Made by a program: the position numbers and the translations under genes
Notes under the pieces: model-generated
Told to the model about the DNA's origin: nothing
What the model saw: only the letters and a program-made list of their open reading frames with translations
The model's database searches: none
NCBI GenBank assembly: GCA_947095585.1
Contig: OX352763.1
Span: 40,412,010-40,476,009, forward strand
DNA: 64,000 bases
Direction of reading: 5' to 3'
Source: Nephrocerus scutellatus
Taxonomy: Eukaryota > Arthropoda > Insecta > Diptera > Pipunculidae
Shown here: positions 46,609-60,106 of the stretch, one piece after another
How the letters are laid out: every line of letters begins with the position of its first letter
Numbering within the stretch: position 1 is the first letter of the stretch

Positions 46609-49600
46609 TCTTCCAATTCCAGAACTCATGACAAAGGACCTGGTGGCACTTATAGCGGAAATTCCGACCGAGAGGCATACTTCCCCGGCGATGACGTCAA
46701 CATTCCGCCCTATGAGGTCCAGAAATTCACACTTTACTGTAAGGACTACAACCTACAATTCATCATTGATTGAGACGCAAATGCGCATTACGTTGTCTGG
46801 GGCAGTAGTGACATCAACAGAAGTGGTGAGTTTCTTTTAGAATATCTCGTTAGTGCTAATGTAGAAATTGTTAATAAAGGCTCAAAACCGTAATAAATGA
46901 GATTCGCGAAGACGAACTTCACTTCGCCCTTGTCAGTCCATTTATATATATAGGAGACCTAGATTGGGTAGCATATCAGTTAAATTATGTGTTACTTAAT
47001 TCCTACTACAGCAGCTCTGTCCCCAAAACCAGTTGGAGTAAACGTAAGGTTCACTGGTGGAATGACCGGCTGGCCAAACTTAGGAAGAAAGTTAGAAAGC
47101 TTTTCAACACTGCTAAAAGCTCGAAGCGCTTGGACGAATATAGGTTCGCCCTTACGGAGTATAACACTGAATTGAGACGATCCAAACAAGCCACATAGAG
47201 GAAATGCTGTGAAAATATTGCTGATATGCAAGTAGCGGTACGAATCCACAAGCCACTCGTCAAGGATCAGACAAACTGTGCAAGCTTACTGAAGAAGACA
47301 GCTGGTAACTACACGTCGGACCGTGAGGATGCAATTATAACGCTACTTCAAGTTAATTTTCCCGGTTCGTTTACTTATTACCAAATAAACTCCCTAATGC
47401 TCCTAATTAGGGTAAATAGTTAATCTGGAAAAATATATACCCCAGATAAGGTTAAATGGGCCATACGCTCCATCAAATCATTCAAAGCACTCGGAGGAGA
47501 TGGAATTTTCCAGCGCTCTTACAGAGGGCAATTGAGCTCATTCTGCCGGGGTTGATTGCTAGAGCCAGCTACAACTGGGGTTACATTCCGTATACCTGGA
47601 GAAAGGTTAACGTTATCTTTATCACCAAACCAGGCAATAGGCCTAGTGCGCTGTCTAAATCTTACAGACTAATAAATCTAACATCATTCCACATCCAACA
47701 TCCACATCCAAAATTATGGAGAGACTTATTGATGTTCATATCAGAGCTCGGCTAGATACGTGTAGCCCTTAACACAAGTCAGTTCGCATAGAGGAAAGGA
47801 AAAGGCACAGAGAGCGTCCTTTACTATCTAGTTAAAAAGATAGAATGGGCTTTTCGCTCCAAGGAAATGGCTCTGTGTGCTTTCCTTGATATTGAGGATG
47901 CGTTCGATAACTTTGGATTACTTGTCATTACTTCCTTCTCAGGGAAGTGTCTGTGTCGGTGGCTGCAGCTAAGAGCTGCCCGCAAGGAGGCGCACTGGCG
48001 ATCATAATTAGTGGTAAGTACAGCACGAGCATAACAAATGTCATGCAAGGTGCGTTACTTTAGGTCTTAGAATGGTGCAGTAGAGAAGGGCTTTCCATCA
48101 ATCCTTGCAAAACAGTTTTAGTGCCTTTCACGAAACGTAGATTCTCCGATATGGGACCTGTCATCTTAAAGGGCACTACATTAGGGTATTCCAGTACCGT
48201 AAATGACTAAAATGCAAGTCCTCCATTGAACGTGAAACTAGGGCCCTGTGGGCCTGTAGACGCCTCTACGGCAGAACTTTGGGTCTTAATCCTAAAATGA
48301 TACATCGGATGTATACCATGATGGTGAGACCAATTATCGCTCACGCGGCCATCATATGGTGGCCGAAACACAACGGTAATTAAGCTTCAGGAGCTACAAA
48401 GAATTGCCTGTCTAGGTATAACGGGTGCCATGCGCACCTGCCCTACGACTGCATTAGAAGCTGTTGTATGGCTTTCACCCCTTCCAATCTTCATTAGAAA
48501 GACGGCCGCTAGATGCTCTATCAAGCTGCAACTAGAATATGGGTACAAACATGGTAACTACGTGGGACACCTGAATATTCTAGTCTCAATTCCTGAAAGA
48601 GACATGTTTTGCAATATCCAGGACACCATGTGGCCAGGGCGTACTGTTTCGGTAGGTTAATAATAATATTCGGCGCGACAGACCATTGCGGTCCAAGGCC
48701 TAGCTTCTCGCGATGTGCATGTAATGTGCATGTTTATTTTTTGGACACAATTGGAAGGGACCTAAAATTTAAAGCCGGATCCGAACGCGAATTGAGAAGC
48801 TTTCCATGACATGTTATTACTCTCGGAACGTTTGTCACCCATTCGCGAGACACCGTCAAAAATACTTCTATTGTTACTGGGATTCGAACCACGAACCTCC
48901 TGCTCAGTAGCCATGCGCATTTCCACTGAGCCACGGCACTAACGTTTCGGTAGGTTATTTGATTTAAAAATGTTGGACCGAGCAATCTGGGCTAATGATG
49001 CTCCACCACTGGACAATAAAGGTTTGGTCTGATACACAGACGGATCGAAGATGGATTCTTTGTTCTTTGGAGTTGGCGCTGGGCTATTCGGACTCAATGC
49101 AAAAATCTCAATACCAATGGGTAAGAGTCCCACTGTTTTCCAAGCGGAACTCCGTGCTGTTGAGGTCTGCGCTGCGATAAACCTGAGTAAGGGTATTATA
49201 GGCGATACGATTTATATCTTTTCAGATAGTCAGGCAGCACTGAAAGCGCTATCGTCCAGCATAATGCAGTCTAAATCAGTTAAATGCTACTATGATGCAC
49301 TGCAATCCCTGTAGGGGCTCAAGAGGGTAAAACTCGGTTGGGTCCCTGGTCACCAGAGTGTTGCAGGCAACGAGCATGCAGATGAACTAGCTAGGGCTGG
49401 CTAGGCTACCACCACAGCGATGCTTTATAATTGGGAAAGGAAACTTCGTCTGGCCCACTGGGATAATACCCCAGGGCTTAGACAGTCCTGTTCATATAAG
49501 GAAATCCTTGATCTTGACAAGGATAGCATCAGAATGGTAGTGAGTTTTCTCACAGGTCACTGTGGCTTGCGATATCACCTTAACAAACACGGAATGTAGG

Positions 49601-49935
49601 TTCTGCTTGGAGGAGAACGGAACATCCGGGAACATTCTCTGTGACTTTCTCGGTTTGATCTGGTTAAGGAGACATATTTTCCACAAGGCATTATGGCATT
49701 ATGTTCGTCGGGGGTTGCTCTCTTAGATTAGTTACACCCTATATTACAATAGATCTTTTTAGGTCGCAGTATCAGCCAATTGCGCTAGGGTTATTGAGGG
49801 AAAAAAAGAATACTGACCATGATTTACTTTATAAAAATTATAATCATAGCTGGAAAACAGTTTGCGACATTAAAAGTTTCTTAAGTTTTGTGAGAGTGAC
49901 CGTTTTATTTGACTTTGGTGCCAAATAAATACAAA
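46609..49935 (+). pseudogene. RNase H-bearing non-LTR retrotransposon (LOA/I-like), unit 2 copy, with extra deletions
   Basis: Same domains as 22,740-26,270, but about 330 bp of the endonuclease end is missing at about 46,950 (the SDxHIRF block is lost). Smaller indels occur at 47,408, 48,630, 48,715 and 49,487. RT FLDIEDAFDN is near 47,883; RNase [11 protein letters not shown] near 49,221; WVPGHQSVAGNEHADELA near 49,342-49,395; the Cys tail starts near 49,600. It carries the same SINE insertion. Confidence 0.8.
48660..48943 (-). mobile_element. tRNA-derived SINE, unit 2 copy with target duplication
   Basis: Same insertion as 24,987-25,269: GTTTCGGTAGGTTA flanks at 48,646-48,659 and 48,944-48,957. 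Box A and box B are visible on the minus strand near 48,935 and 48,895. The shared site shows the SINE predates the duplication. Confidence 0.85.
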
Positions 49936-50160
49936 TACAATTTTTCAATTTAATTCGTCATCATTTACTCACTCACAGAATAGTTTATGTAATCGAATGT
50001 AAATATGATATCGGATCTGTAACAAAAACAGTCATTAATAACTTTTATCAACATGATAACATCGCTTTAATTGATTAATTCGACCCACCTTCGGCCACAA
50101 CAGTGCAGTCCTGCGAGTTTTTAAAAAGTTCAGAAATTTTAGTTTCAAATTCACATCACA

Positions 50161-53100
50161 ATGGAGTGTAACAACAACATTTGTTCGCTGATTCGTTGGC
50201 ATTTCGAGTTTTTTCGCGCCTGGGGATTTTGTCCGATTTCTTTGAAATCACACCGCGTTGCTCGTATTGAAGAGCGATTCCTACTTATGTGGACTCTGTT
50301 AATATCGATATTTTTCAATTGGCTAACTGTGGAGGCGTTGGTACATCGTGATTTATTACTATTCACAGCCGATGGCTTTGGTTTCTTCACCGATATCATT
50401 AAGCTGATTGGCACAGCGATTACTCTACAGATATCCATAGTTGAACCATGGTTGATGCGTAAGTACAGTAAGCGTTTCTGGTTACAATATGTTCAGCTGA
50501 CGAGTCGACGTGGTCTCCAAGAGACTCCACTGGCGAGGCAAATGCACGAATACAAACGTTTCCTGTTCATGTTCTACGGTTATATTCTCTTCAATCTTTT
50601 AATTGAGCTTATCTTTGCCGTAACGTCTTACACAACTTCGCTTCAGATCATCTTATTTTGGATTATGTTTGCGCCTTATATGTATTCCTTGCGTTTTCGA
50701 ACTCTGCACTTCCAATTCCACATTGAGCTGATCCACAAAGAAATTGAAAATTTAGACATTGAGCTCGCGCTGCTGGTAGATTACACTGAATTCGGGGCAA
50801 AACGGGAGGCTTTCGAAAAATTCGATGAATTCATTCGGCAGGGTATTCTGGAGAAACAACGTGTCTATCAGTTGATCTACGAAATGGTCGAGAGTTTCAA
50901 GTTGTCATCGGGTTGGTCGCTAATCGCCGCATATGCAAAGTCCTATATTCGTGTTTTGGTGGATTGCTATTGGGTATATTGGATGTGGTTTCAAAAGCAG
51001 AACAGCTTTGGTAAGGCAAAGTTTTTTCGATTTTACCCGAACGATCAAACCATGTTTTCATATTATTCAGAGGACTTCCTAGTGATTCCGGCGCTAATCG
51101 AAATTCCGATGTTCCTGTTAAACTCAAAGCGTTGCATGACTGCGGTATTTTTACTTTATTTTTTTTTTTAAATTTATGCTTAACATTTTTTTATTTCAGA
51201 CAAAGAACATTGCTTTCCGAGTGCACAACATCAGGCACAGCGTTGACAACTTGGCTACTTCTGTTCAGGTACTAATTTTTAGTAAAAAAAAAACCCCGAA
51301 AAAACACAAAAATGCTACTAAATCCTCAATCGTACTTTTTTTTATATAGATTCAAAACTTTTCGTTGCAACTTCTTCATCAAAAAATTCGCATTGATGCT
51401 GTTGGCATTGCTGTCCTCGATGGGTACATGTTGACCAAAGTAAGTAAGTAATGGTCTACCAAATTGATTGCCTTCGCACTTTGTTTTTGTCACCCAAAAG
51501 TTAAATAAGCAGCTTGACATAATATGTCAAGTAGGTGTAAAATAGTTATTTGTGCACATGACCACAATATCTTGCACAAGGTACCCTCGATATACAGGGT
51601 GTATCCGTTAAGGTGGCAAATACTTAAAGGGATAATTCGTTGGTTAATTTCATGAAAAAAATCGTCCGGGAGAAGGGGGTCTGTTTTCAACCCCTGCGGC
51701 GTACGTAGCGTTTAAATGCGAAGAGACGCACTTTTTACCGATATAAACGTCGTCAAAATCGAAAAATGTTTTTTCTTTTTTTAAATTTTATTTTCAAACG
51801 CGAATATTTCGAAAATCGCTCTCGAATAATTTATTTTGACAAATTCAATATTAATAATAATAATATTTGGCGCGACAGACCATTGCGGTCCAAGGCCTAA
51901 CTTCTCGCGACCATTTGTGCTGCACATGTTAATTTTTGGACACAAATGGAAGGGACCTACAATTTAAGGCCGGATCCGAACGGCGAATTTAGAAGCTTTC
52001 CGTAACAAGGTATTAATTACTCTCGGAACGTTTGTCACCCATTCGCGAGAGGTGGGACACCGTGAAAAATACTTTTGGTGTTGCTGGGATATTAAAGCCT
52101 ATTAAATTTTCTACAAATCCCCCTCACAATATTTATGCATTCGGTCAACGGTTACCAAGAAGGACCTAATTTTGTGAGTTGATTTCACAACATCGAATAG
52201 ACACATGAAAATGGTGTCCACTCACAAAATTAGGTCCTTTTGGGTATGTCCTGTTGCAGCAGACTATGCATTGGAGTGAAGTGGTAAGGGTGCATCCACT
52301 GCTCGTGTAATTTTATTACAGTGTTGCTGCAGGAACACTAGGATGTCATGCAACTCTTTTTATACGTAGTAGTAGTAACACAACCCGCACTATCTCGCTC
52401 TTGTTGACCGTATGCGCAAATATTTTGCCATGTATTTGTAGGAAATTAAACAGGGTTCAATACTGTATTTATCAAAAAAATGTATCCAAGAGCATTTCTC
52501 GAAATAATCGTGTTGATTGTTTTGACGACCTTTATATCTCGGTATGGCTAAAATAATTTAAGAAAGTGTATATTGTTGGATTTTAAAAATGTAATTTTCT
52601 TTCAAAAATGACCAACAGTGACCTTGTAGATACGATTTTTTCACGAAATTAACCAACGAATTATCCCTTTAAGTATTTGCCACGTTAAAAAGAGATCAGA
52701 AACAACTACAGTCAAGCGATAAGAAATGTCCGGCGTAGAAGAGGAATGGATGGACGCCTTAAGAATACTGTCATTAGTACTGCTGACCCCATCTAGGCAG
52801 TAGTCGTAGAGATCGGAACGACTGGTTCCATGACAAATGTAAGCTAGCGACTAAACGTAAGAATGTTGCGTACCGAGCAATGCAACAATCTCATAGAATG
52901 CGGGCACGCGAAGATATATACAAAGAGCTCAGAAGATATGAAAAAACAGTTCACCGGCGAAAGAAAGAAGCCTGAAAGAAGAATCTCTTCCGTGAACTAG
53001 AACAGTATATAGAGCGAGGACCGCACCAGGCGCGGAAGTTCTACCAAGGAGTCGGCGGTATGACGCAATATACACCGCGTTGCTTATACTGCAAGGACAA

Positions 53101-56100
53101 AGAGGGTAAAGACATCTGAGAGCGATGGGAAGAGCACTTTCATGAGTTGCTAAATGGGCAGTTAACTGAGGAATTGGAGGATCCACCAATGACCGAAGAT
53201 CATATTATGCTGCCGTCACCAAGCATAGACGAAGTTAGCAGAGCGATAAAACGGCTCAAAAATGATAAGGCCCCGGGATCTGATGGTTTCCCAGCGGAGC
53301 TAATTAAAACAGGAGGCCACGCAATACACCAAGCAATTCATGAACTAATAGTGCATGGGAGGAAGAAGCGATGCCAAAAGACTGGCGGAGAGGCATCCTG
53401 TGCGCCATACATAAGAAAGGAGATATCACAACCTGCAGCAATTATCGTGGTATAACGTTGTTGAGTACCGGGTATAAGATTTTCTCCTCTATCCTTCAAG
53501 ACAGGATAGCCCCATACGCTAAAGTCATCAGAAAAATGTCTAGAGTTTCAGAACTCACTACACCATATTTTTATAGATTTTAAAGCCGCCTATGATAGCA
53601 TAGCCAGAGTAGAACTTTATAAAGCCATCTCGGGTCAACTTAAGCAGCCGATAACAGCATGGAACCAGAAATACACGCACGGATGCTTAAAGCCAACAAA
53701 GCCTACTATAGTCTGTCAAGACTCTTCAAATCCAGGAATTCAACCACAACATCCAAGCTGCTGGTATATAAGACAATGATCATACTAGTACTTATACATG
53801 GATCCGAGACTTGGGTGCTTAGCAAAATGCATTCTGACCTCTTAGCAGCGTTCGAGAGAAAAGTCTTACGGAGAATTTTTGGCCCCGTATGTGAGGAAGG
53901 ACGATTACGGAGTTTTTATAATGATGAGGTCTACGAGCGTTACCGTGATGTCGACCTCGTGAAGAAAATTAAGCTCGGTAGGTTCCAGTGGGCAGAACAC
54001 CTAGCTCGCATGAGCGAAGAGGATCCCGCTCGGAAAGTCCTTTGCGGTAGGATTTATGGAACACGACAGCGAGGCCGACCTAACCAACGCTGGAAGGATG
54101 GCGTAGACCAGGATGCCCAGAGTTTAGGGATGCCAAACTGGATGACATCGGCTCGAATTAGGGACCGGTGGTGAGACTTTTTGCGGGAGGCCAGGACCGA
54201 ACACCGGTTGTCGAGCCAAATATGATGATGATGATGATTGTGTGGAGTATAGTGGAAGAAGCAATCGCAATCCTTTTGCCAATATAGGAGTATTTATAAC
54301 AAAGTCACTAATCCGATAGCGATCTCTAAGCCGCTTTTGTATCCATCCTTTTTGAAATGAGATATTACTGTAAAAGATAAATTTAATTGGAGTATAAATG
54401 GTTAACACTTATTGCTTTTTAAATTGAAGTTTTACAGTATTTTGCATTAGTCCTCGTAACGCTAAGCCAATTCTTCCAAAGCAAATTCACAAACTTCCTG
54501 ACGGCAAGGACGTCATGCAAGTTTTGATTTAAGTCATACATATGCCCAAGGATGATTGAGTTCATGAAACAGTAGATGCCGATCTTAATTTATCAGTGTG
54601 TGAAAAAACAACATTGTCAAAATTCAAAGTAAGTGAGCTTGTCGTACATGAAAACCATTATAAGTCATCGCTTTTAATTCGAGGTAAACACAACACGCTG
54701 TGCCGTGGCTCAGTGCAAATGCTCATGGCTACTGAGCAGGAGGTTCGTGGTTCAAATCTCAGTAACACCAAAAGTATTTTTCACGGAGTCCCACCTCTCG
54801 CGAAAGGGTGACAAACGTTCCGAGAGCAATAACATGTCACGGAAAGCTTCTAAATTCGCCGTTCGGATCCGGCCTTAAATTGTAGGTCCCTTCCATTAGT
54901 GTCAAAAAATGTACATGCGCATCACAAATGGTCGCGAGAAGCTAGGCCTTGGACCGCAATGGTCTGTCGCGCCGAATATTATTATATACACAACACAAAG
55001 TAGGCGCCTTGACTCTAGTAGCCTAGTGGTAAGTGCGTTGGACTTTTTCACAGGCCCACCTCTCTCAAAATCCTAATAGACTTCTTCCTATGGAAATTCT
55101 GGAATATGAACACTATGGTCTGAAATTTCTGGAACAAAGCAATTTCTCAAGCGATTCGCATGAAATTAGGAATGTAGGACTAAGGTGCGACTATAAGAAT
55201 TGGTGCGATCTTCGCTCTCTGTACTATTCTAGTTCAAGGACGAGTTTCTTCTCCGAGGCTGCTTTCTTTCGCCGGTGAACTTTTTTTTCATATATTCTGA
55301 GCTCTTTATATTCATCTTCGCGTGCCCGCGTTCTAGAAGATTGTTGCATTCCTCGGTACGTAACATTCTTACGTTCAGTCGCTAGCTTACGTTCGTCATC
55401 GAACCAGCCTACTACTGCCTAAGATGGAGTCAGCAGTACTAATGACAGTATTCTTAAGGAGTGTCCATTTCGCTTTTACGCGCGGCATCACAGCCCCAGG
55501 ACTTATTCTCCCTTCATTTAGGGAGAGTCCTATCGCTTGGCCGTAGTTGTTTTATGTCTCTTCGTTGCGAAGGGCAGCCGTGTTGACTCGAATCTGATTC
55601 GCGGATGCTGTCTTTCTTGATGATGCAATCCGCGCTCGGAGCATCATACCAACAAGATAATGGTCCGAGTCCACTATCAGTTTACGTCATACTGAGGACA
55701 GGCATGGAGTTCCCGTTCGACTGATTCAAAGAATTATTCTTTTTCATCATCTGGGGAATTCTCTGTAGGTGCGTGAACGTTTATGAGGCTTATGTTTTTA
55801 AATCCGCCCCGCACGCGAAGGGGCATAGCGGTTCATTTACTGCTTTAAAGCCGATAACGGTGGGTTTCATTCTTTTGCTGACTAGAAACCCCACCCCGAG
55901 CACATGATGTCTTGCATGACAGCTGTAATATATGTCATATTCTGAATTTTGTAAGACACATTTCCCCTTCCACCACATCACCTGAATTGCTGTTATGTCA
56001 GCATTATATTTGGACAGGGTATCAGCTCGCTGCTCTTGCTCTTGCTCTATACAGTGAGTGTACGTTCTGTTGTGACCGGCACAACTATTCAACCCCTGAC

Positions 56101-58648
56101 CACACACAGTCTCTCTGCACTTTATCCACATCTGCTTTCGATCGCATAAATTAGTTATTTTATGCAGCACAGCCTGGATCATTGTCTTTAAATCAACCAC
56201 TTATCTGCAGGGTACGTACGGCTGGTGTTGAAATAAGAAACCGCTCGAGATGCAGTAAAGGCACTTATGGAAGGTTCCTTATGCATCTCGGGTTTTGATA
56301 CGATACTGAGAAACAGTAAGTGTAGCCGATATTACGAAATAGTAATATCAGCAGGAGGGCAATTCCATTGCGACCGTTAAAAGGTTCGACTGCAGGATGT
56401 AAAGAAATGTCGCAGGTCGGCTATGTTCTATGTTTGCACTTTGTATGCATGCACATAATGCTGTCATATTATTGGTGGATCGAAACAAGCCAACGCTATT
56501 GGTTGATCGATTCATCCATAATGTTATAAAAGACCACTGCTATATAACTATGTGTTTCTGAAGCATTCTGAGTTATTCACCCTACTCTGCTGATCACTGA
56601 CCGTATTATTGTGCAAAACTCGGTATATTATCTTTACTGGCAATTGTAAAACCTTACTGAACTTTGGGGCAGTACGAAGCGGACGAACCTCAAAATAATT
56701 CACACGTTCGGAAAAAGTGTTTTTCAGAGTATTGTTGAAGCTTCTTGGTACGTAAGAAATTATTATGTTCATCACGACTTAGGAATGGATTATGTCAGTC
56801 AGGATTATGTTATGCACTGCGACCATGAACTGTATGAGCCTTGAGGTGTTTAACTCTTTTTCGCGTAACGGCGTCACACATGAAAAGTATGAGTTCCTGG
56901 CATTTCTTTTTCCTCGTTGGAGAATCGGCAGCGATCCGTTTGGGATTTCCCCATTTTGAAAAGGTGGCCATGAAATGGATAATGTCCCGTCTTCTACCAG
57001 ACAAAGAAGAAGTGAGTGGCGGTTCGCACTAAGTGCTCTGCTTATATGTTTTATGTTATATTTATTTTTGGTTCGTCTCATCCCATTCGATGTTTCCGAT
57101 TCTGTTTCGATGGCATTGCCTACCTGGTTCGGGATGGTATACTGACCAATTTAAAATACCAACGTTCCAATATTTCAATAAAACTAACGACAACCTTTAA
57201 GTAAAAGAAATAAAATAAACTAGAAGATCTTTACACAGTTTTTATAAAAAATAAAATAAAAGCCCAATTTATTAAAATCGACTTAGGGGTCTGTGTTTCG
57301 CTGTCCTCGTAAAACCGTAAGCCCCCGCTTTGCATCCACAGAATGATCCAGTCCTCAACCACAGTTGTCCTAAAACCGATTAAACTTACGGTCAGCCTTA
57401 TTGTCTGTGGGCACGGACAACTCCCGCGGTACCACGGCGACCTGAGCATACTCTAAGTAACCGGGAGTAGGTTAAGATGCAATCGGAACCCCCACGGGGA
57501 CACCTTCTCCTACAGATCATTCTGGGACGAGGACGCTTACCTGCAAGATGAACACATTCATTTTTAAACAGAAGGGTCGAAAACTGATTATGGACTCGGC
57601 GGAGGTGTTTTCTCAAAAAGCCTCTCTTTCCGTCTTCAAAATCACTGTAGTGTTTTTCAGGCTGAAATTATGGCGATCAGTGAAGCCTTGTCTTGGCTGA
57701 AGAGAAACGTCATATCCGTTAAGGGTATCCGTATATTCTCGGATAGCCAAGCTGCACTAAAATCATTGGAATCAGTCTTCACAAATTCAATTTTAGCCAT
57801 TAACTGCCGATTATCTCTCGTGGAGATGGCGGAGCAGTTTAATGTCCACCTGTGTGGATATTTTTGGAAACTGTATGGCTGACGAACTCGCCAAGCAAGG
57901 AACTACTCTACCCTTCTCACCTAAATATGTTTCTATAGGCATACCAATAGCTACATGCAAATTCTTGTTAGGGATGATAATGTAAAAACTAACTGTAGGT
58001 GGTCGAACGGTACAACTTGCCTAGCGACAAAACAGATCTGGCCCAAGCTGGATCCGAAACGTTCCAAGTGTTTGATCTCTCAAAAAAGAGCGCACATCGG
58101 TGTTATTGTTGGTGTTATCACTGAACACTTTCTCATAGGCAGGCATGCAGCAAGACTTGGAGTCTTCTCGAATGCAGAAGCTACATGGCTGGGGAGGAGG
58201 AGGAGACCATCGTCCATCTTCTCTGTACTTGTCCAGCCCTCTCCTCAAAAGCGTAAACTCCATATGGGAGCTCTTTTCTACAACGACACTAATGATCTCA
58301 TCAACATTGACATTGGTAGTCTCCTACACTTCATACGAAGCTCTACTTAGTTCTTCGAGTAGGTGGATCGATTTTTTTTTGATCCGTGTGTTATCACAAT
58401 GGATCATTGCTGATCTATGTGTGTCGGTTCACTGACAGCCACCTTAACCTAACCTAATAACCTTCCCTTCTCAATCAATTTTGCGTTTGCCAACCTTCAG
58501 TGAAGACACTTTTGCAGCCGTCGGCGATTTATTACCATTTTATGCTGAATTTGATTGTAATATATATTTGTAATTTCAGGCCGTCGGATCAATTACAACG
58601 TACATGATATTCTTCATACAGTTTATGCCGAAATTTCAACATCTTTAA
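50161..58648 (+). CDS. gustatory receptor (7tm_7 family), gene D copy 2, five exons with a 7.1-kb last intron
   Basis: Proposed exons: 50161-51010, 51071-51144, 51200-51268, 51350-51439, 58580-58648 (TAA), about 383 aa. Same phases and exon lengths as D1. Exon 1 has an extra Asn codon (MECNNN) and changes R to G, V to I, C to S, K to R and H to Q. Exon 3 begins TKN instead of KKN, and the last codon before stop is Leu instead of Arg. Exon 5 retains [14 protein letters not shown]. Intron 4 (51,440-58,579) contains the same nested elements as D1 plus an RTE 3' end and a SINE not present in D1. No lesion seen; correct removal of this intron is required for function. Confidence 0.85.
51595..52687. 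mobile_element. mariner/Tc1-like TIR element, unit 2 copy
   Basis: Duplicate of 27,935-29,028, with the same CAGGGTGTATCC left end and inverted right end truncated at the RTE boundary. It contains a SINE fragment (about 51,850-52,090) and the nested hairpin (about 52,155-52,242). Confidence 0.75.
52695..54240 (+). pseudogene. RTE-like non-LTR retrotransposon, unit 2 copy with intact 3' tail
   Basis: Same element as 29,035-31,030. Two internal deletions relative to unit 1 (about 80 bp at 53,530 and about 450 bp at 53,630) remove the catalytic YADD region. The thumb is fuller ([20 protein letters not shown] near 53,790-53,850; [19 protein letters not shown] near 54,071-54,130). The natural 3' end is present: GTTGTCGAGCCAAATATGAT followed by (GAT)n near 54,200-54,240, the short-repeat terminus typical of RTE elements. 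Confidence 0.85.
54697..54987 (+). mobile_element. tRNA-derived SINE, independent full-length copy
   Basis: 291 bp in plus orientation: head GCTGTGCCGTGGCTCAGTGC (box A), GGTTCGTGGTTCAAATCTCA (box B, degenerate), body with CGAGAGCAATAACATGTCAC, GTTCGGATCCGGCC and CTTGGACCGCAATGGTCTGT, and tail AATATTATTATAT. The flanks are an exact ACACAACAC repeat at 54,688-54,696 and 54,988-54,996. It is in sequence absent from unit 1, so it gives a second independent insertion site for the family. Confidence 0.85.
55270..56210 (-). pseudogene. RTE-like non-LTR retrotransposon, 5' part in opposite orientation
   Basis: Minus strand: endonuclease start at 56,200-55,790 ([58 protein letters not shown]), then a decayed middle (a VHAPT-like segment near 55,770) and a linker segment at 55,460-55,270 that is the reverse complement of the start of the RTE at 52.7 kb (ending near TTCGCCGGTGAAC). 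Internal deletions remove most of the endonuclease catalytic core. Confidence 0.75.
56323..56545 (+). repeat. left part of the possible LTR, unit 2 copy
   Basis: Begins TGTAGCCGATATTACG like 31,570 and stops after AAAAGACCACTGCTAT. About 415 bp present in unit 1 is missing here. Confidence 0.4.
56546..57544. other. repetitive-looking sequence, no gene recognised (unit 2 copy)
   Basis: Duplicate of 32,205-33,190, with a few substitutions. No recognisable protein family. Confidence 0.4.
57545..58465 (+). pseudogene. R1/LOA-type RNase H 3' fragment, unit 2 copy
   Basis: Duplicate of 33,190-34,110; RNase [16 protein letters not shown] near 57,736-57,780 and a 3' end CACCTTAACCTAACCTAATA near 58,440-58,459. 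Confidence 0.8.
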
Positions 58649-59310
58649 AGGAAGATTACGATTTTGAAAGGAAAGGTAGACCAGAGGACGGAAGGATATT
58701 ATAACAAATAAAAAAACCAACGCTTTCTGAAATTTCGATAAACTAATTTATTTCCATTTTGCTTTATCATAATACAATGTACTAAATTATAATATATCCA
58801 AAATCAACAAAACAATTTTAATTTTTTTCAAAGATGTTCCTAAAGTAAACAGTTGTATTTTATTATGAAAAAGGATTGTTGTATTCTAATATAAAATATA
58901 ATTATGTCACAGTACGTTATAACTTGCTACATTATCTATTTTATTGTTGATCCTCTTCACCTTGGATATAATGGATTGCCTAAAATTTGGTGCCCTTTGA
59001 TTGAAACTTGTCAGGTGTGATAAAGAAGATAAAGATGAAGTTTGTATGCATATTAGGCAAAAATATAAACTGGAGATAAAACAAAGAAAAAGTTAAAAGA
59101 TAGGAAGGGAAAGTACACAAATGGAACCAAAAAAAGCGCGGATTAAATATCACTTAAGGTTTTGATTTCCAATTTTTGTTTAGAACAAACCACACCAAAG
59201 AAAAATAATAAATTTGATAAAAAACAGGAGTGGAAAGTACCTCAGTCCGTCATACAAATACCAATACGAGGAAGGTGACTGCACAACGGCAACAAAAAGG
59301 CGGACATTTC

Positions 59311-60057
<747 letters not shown>

Positions 60058-60106
60058 TCATGAGCTATTGTGTGGGTAATTGACGATTTAAACTTATATA
60101 TATATA

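Noticed and set aside
48870..48943. A tRNA gene (A and B boxes on the minus strand)
   Set aside because: No acceptor stem pairing, the sequence continues into a conserved ~200-bp SINE body and is flanked by a target duplication.
55015..55045. Second tRNA-like box A (TAGCCTAGTGGTAAGTGCG)
   Set aside because: No box B follows; it may be a scrap of another SINE, but the evidence is too thin.
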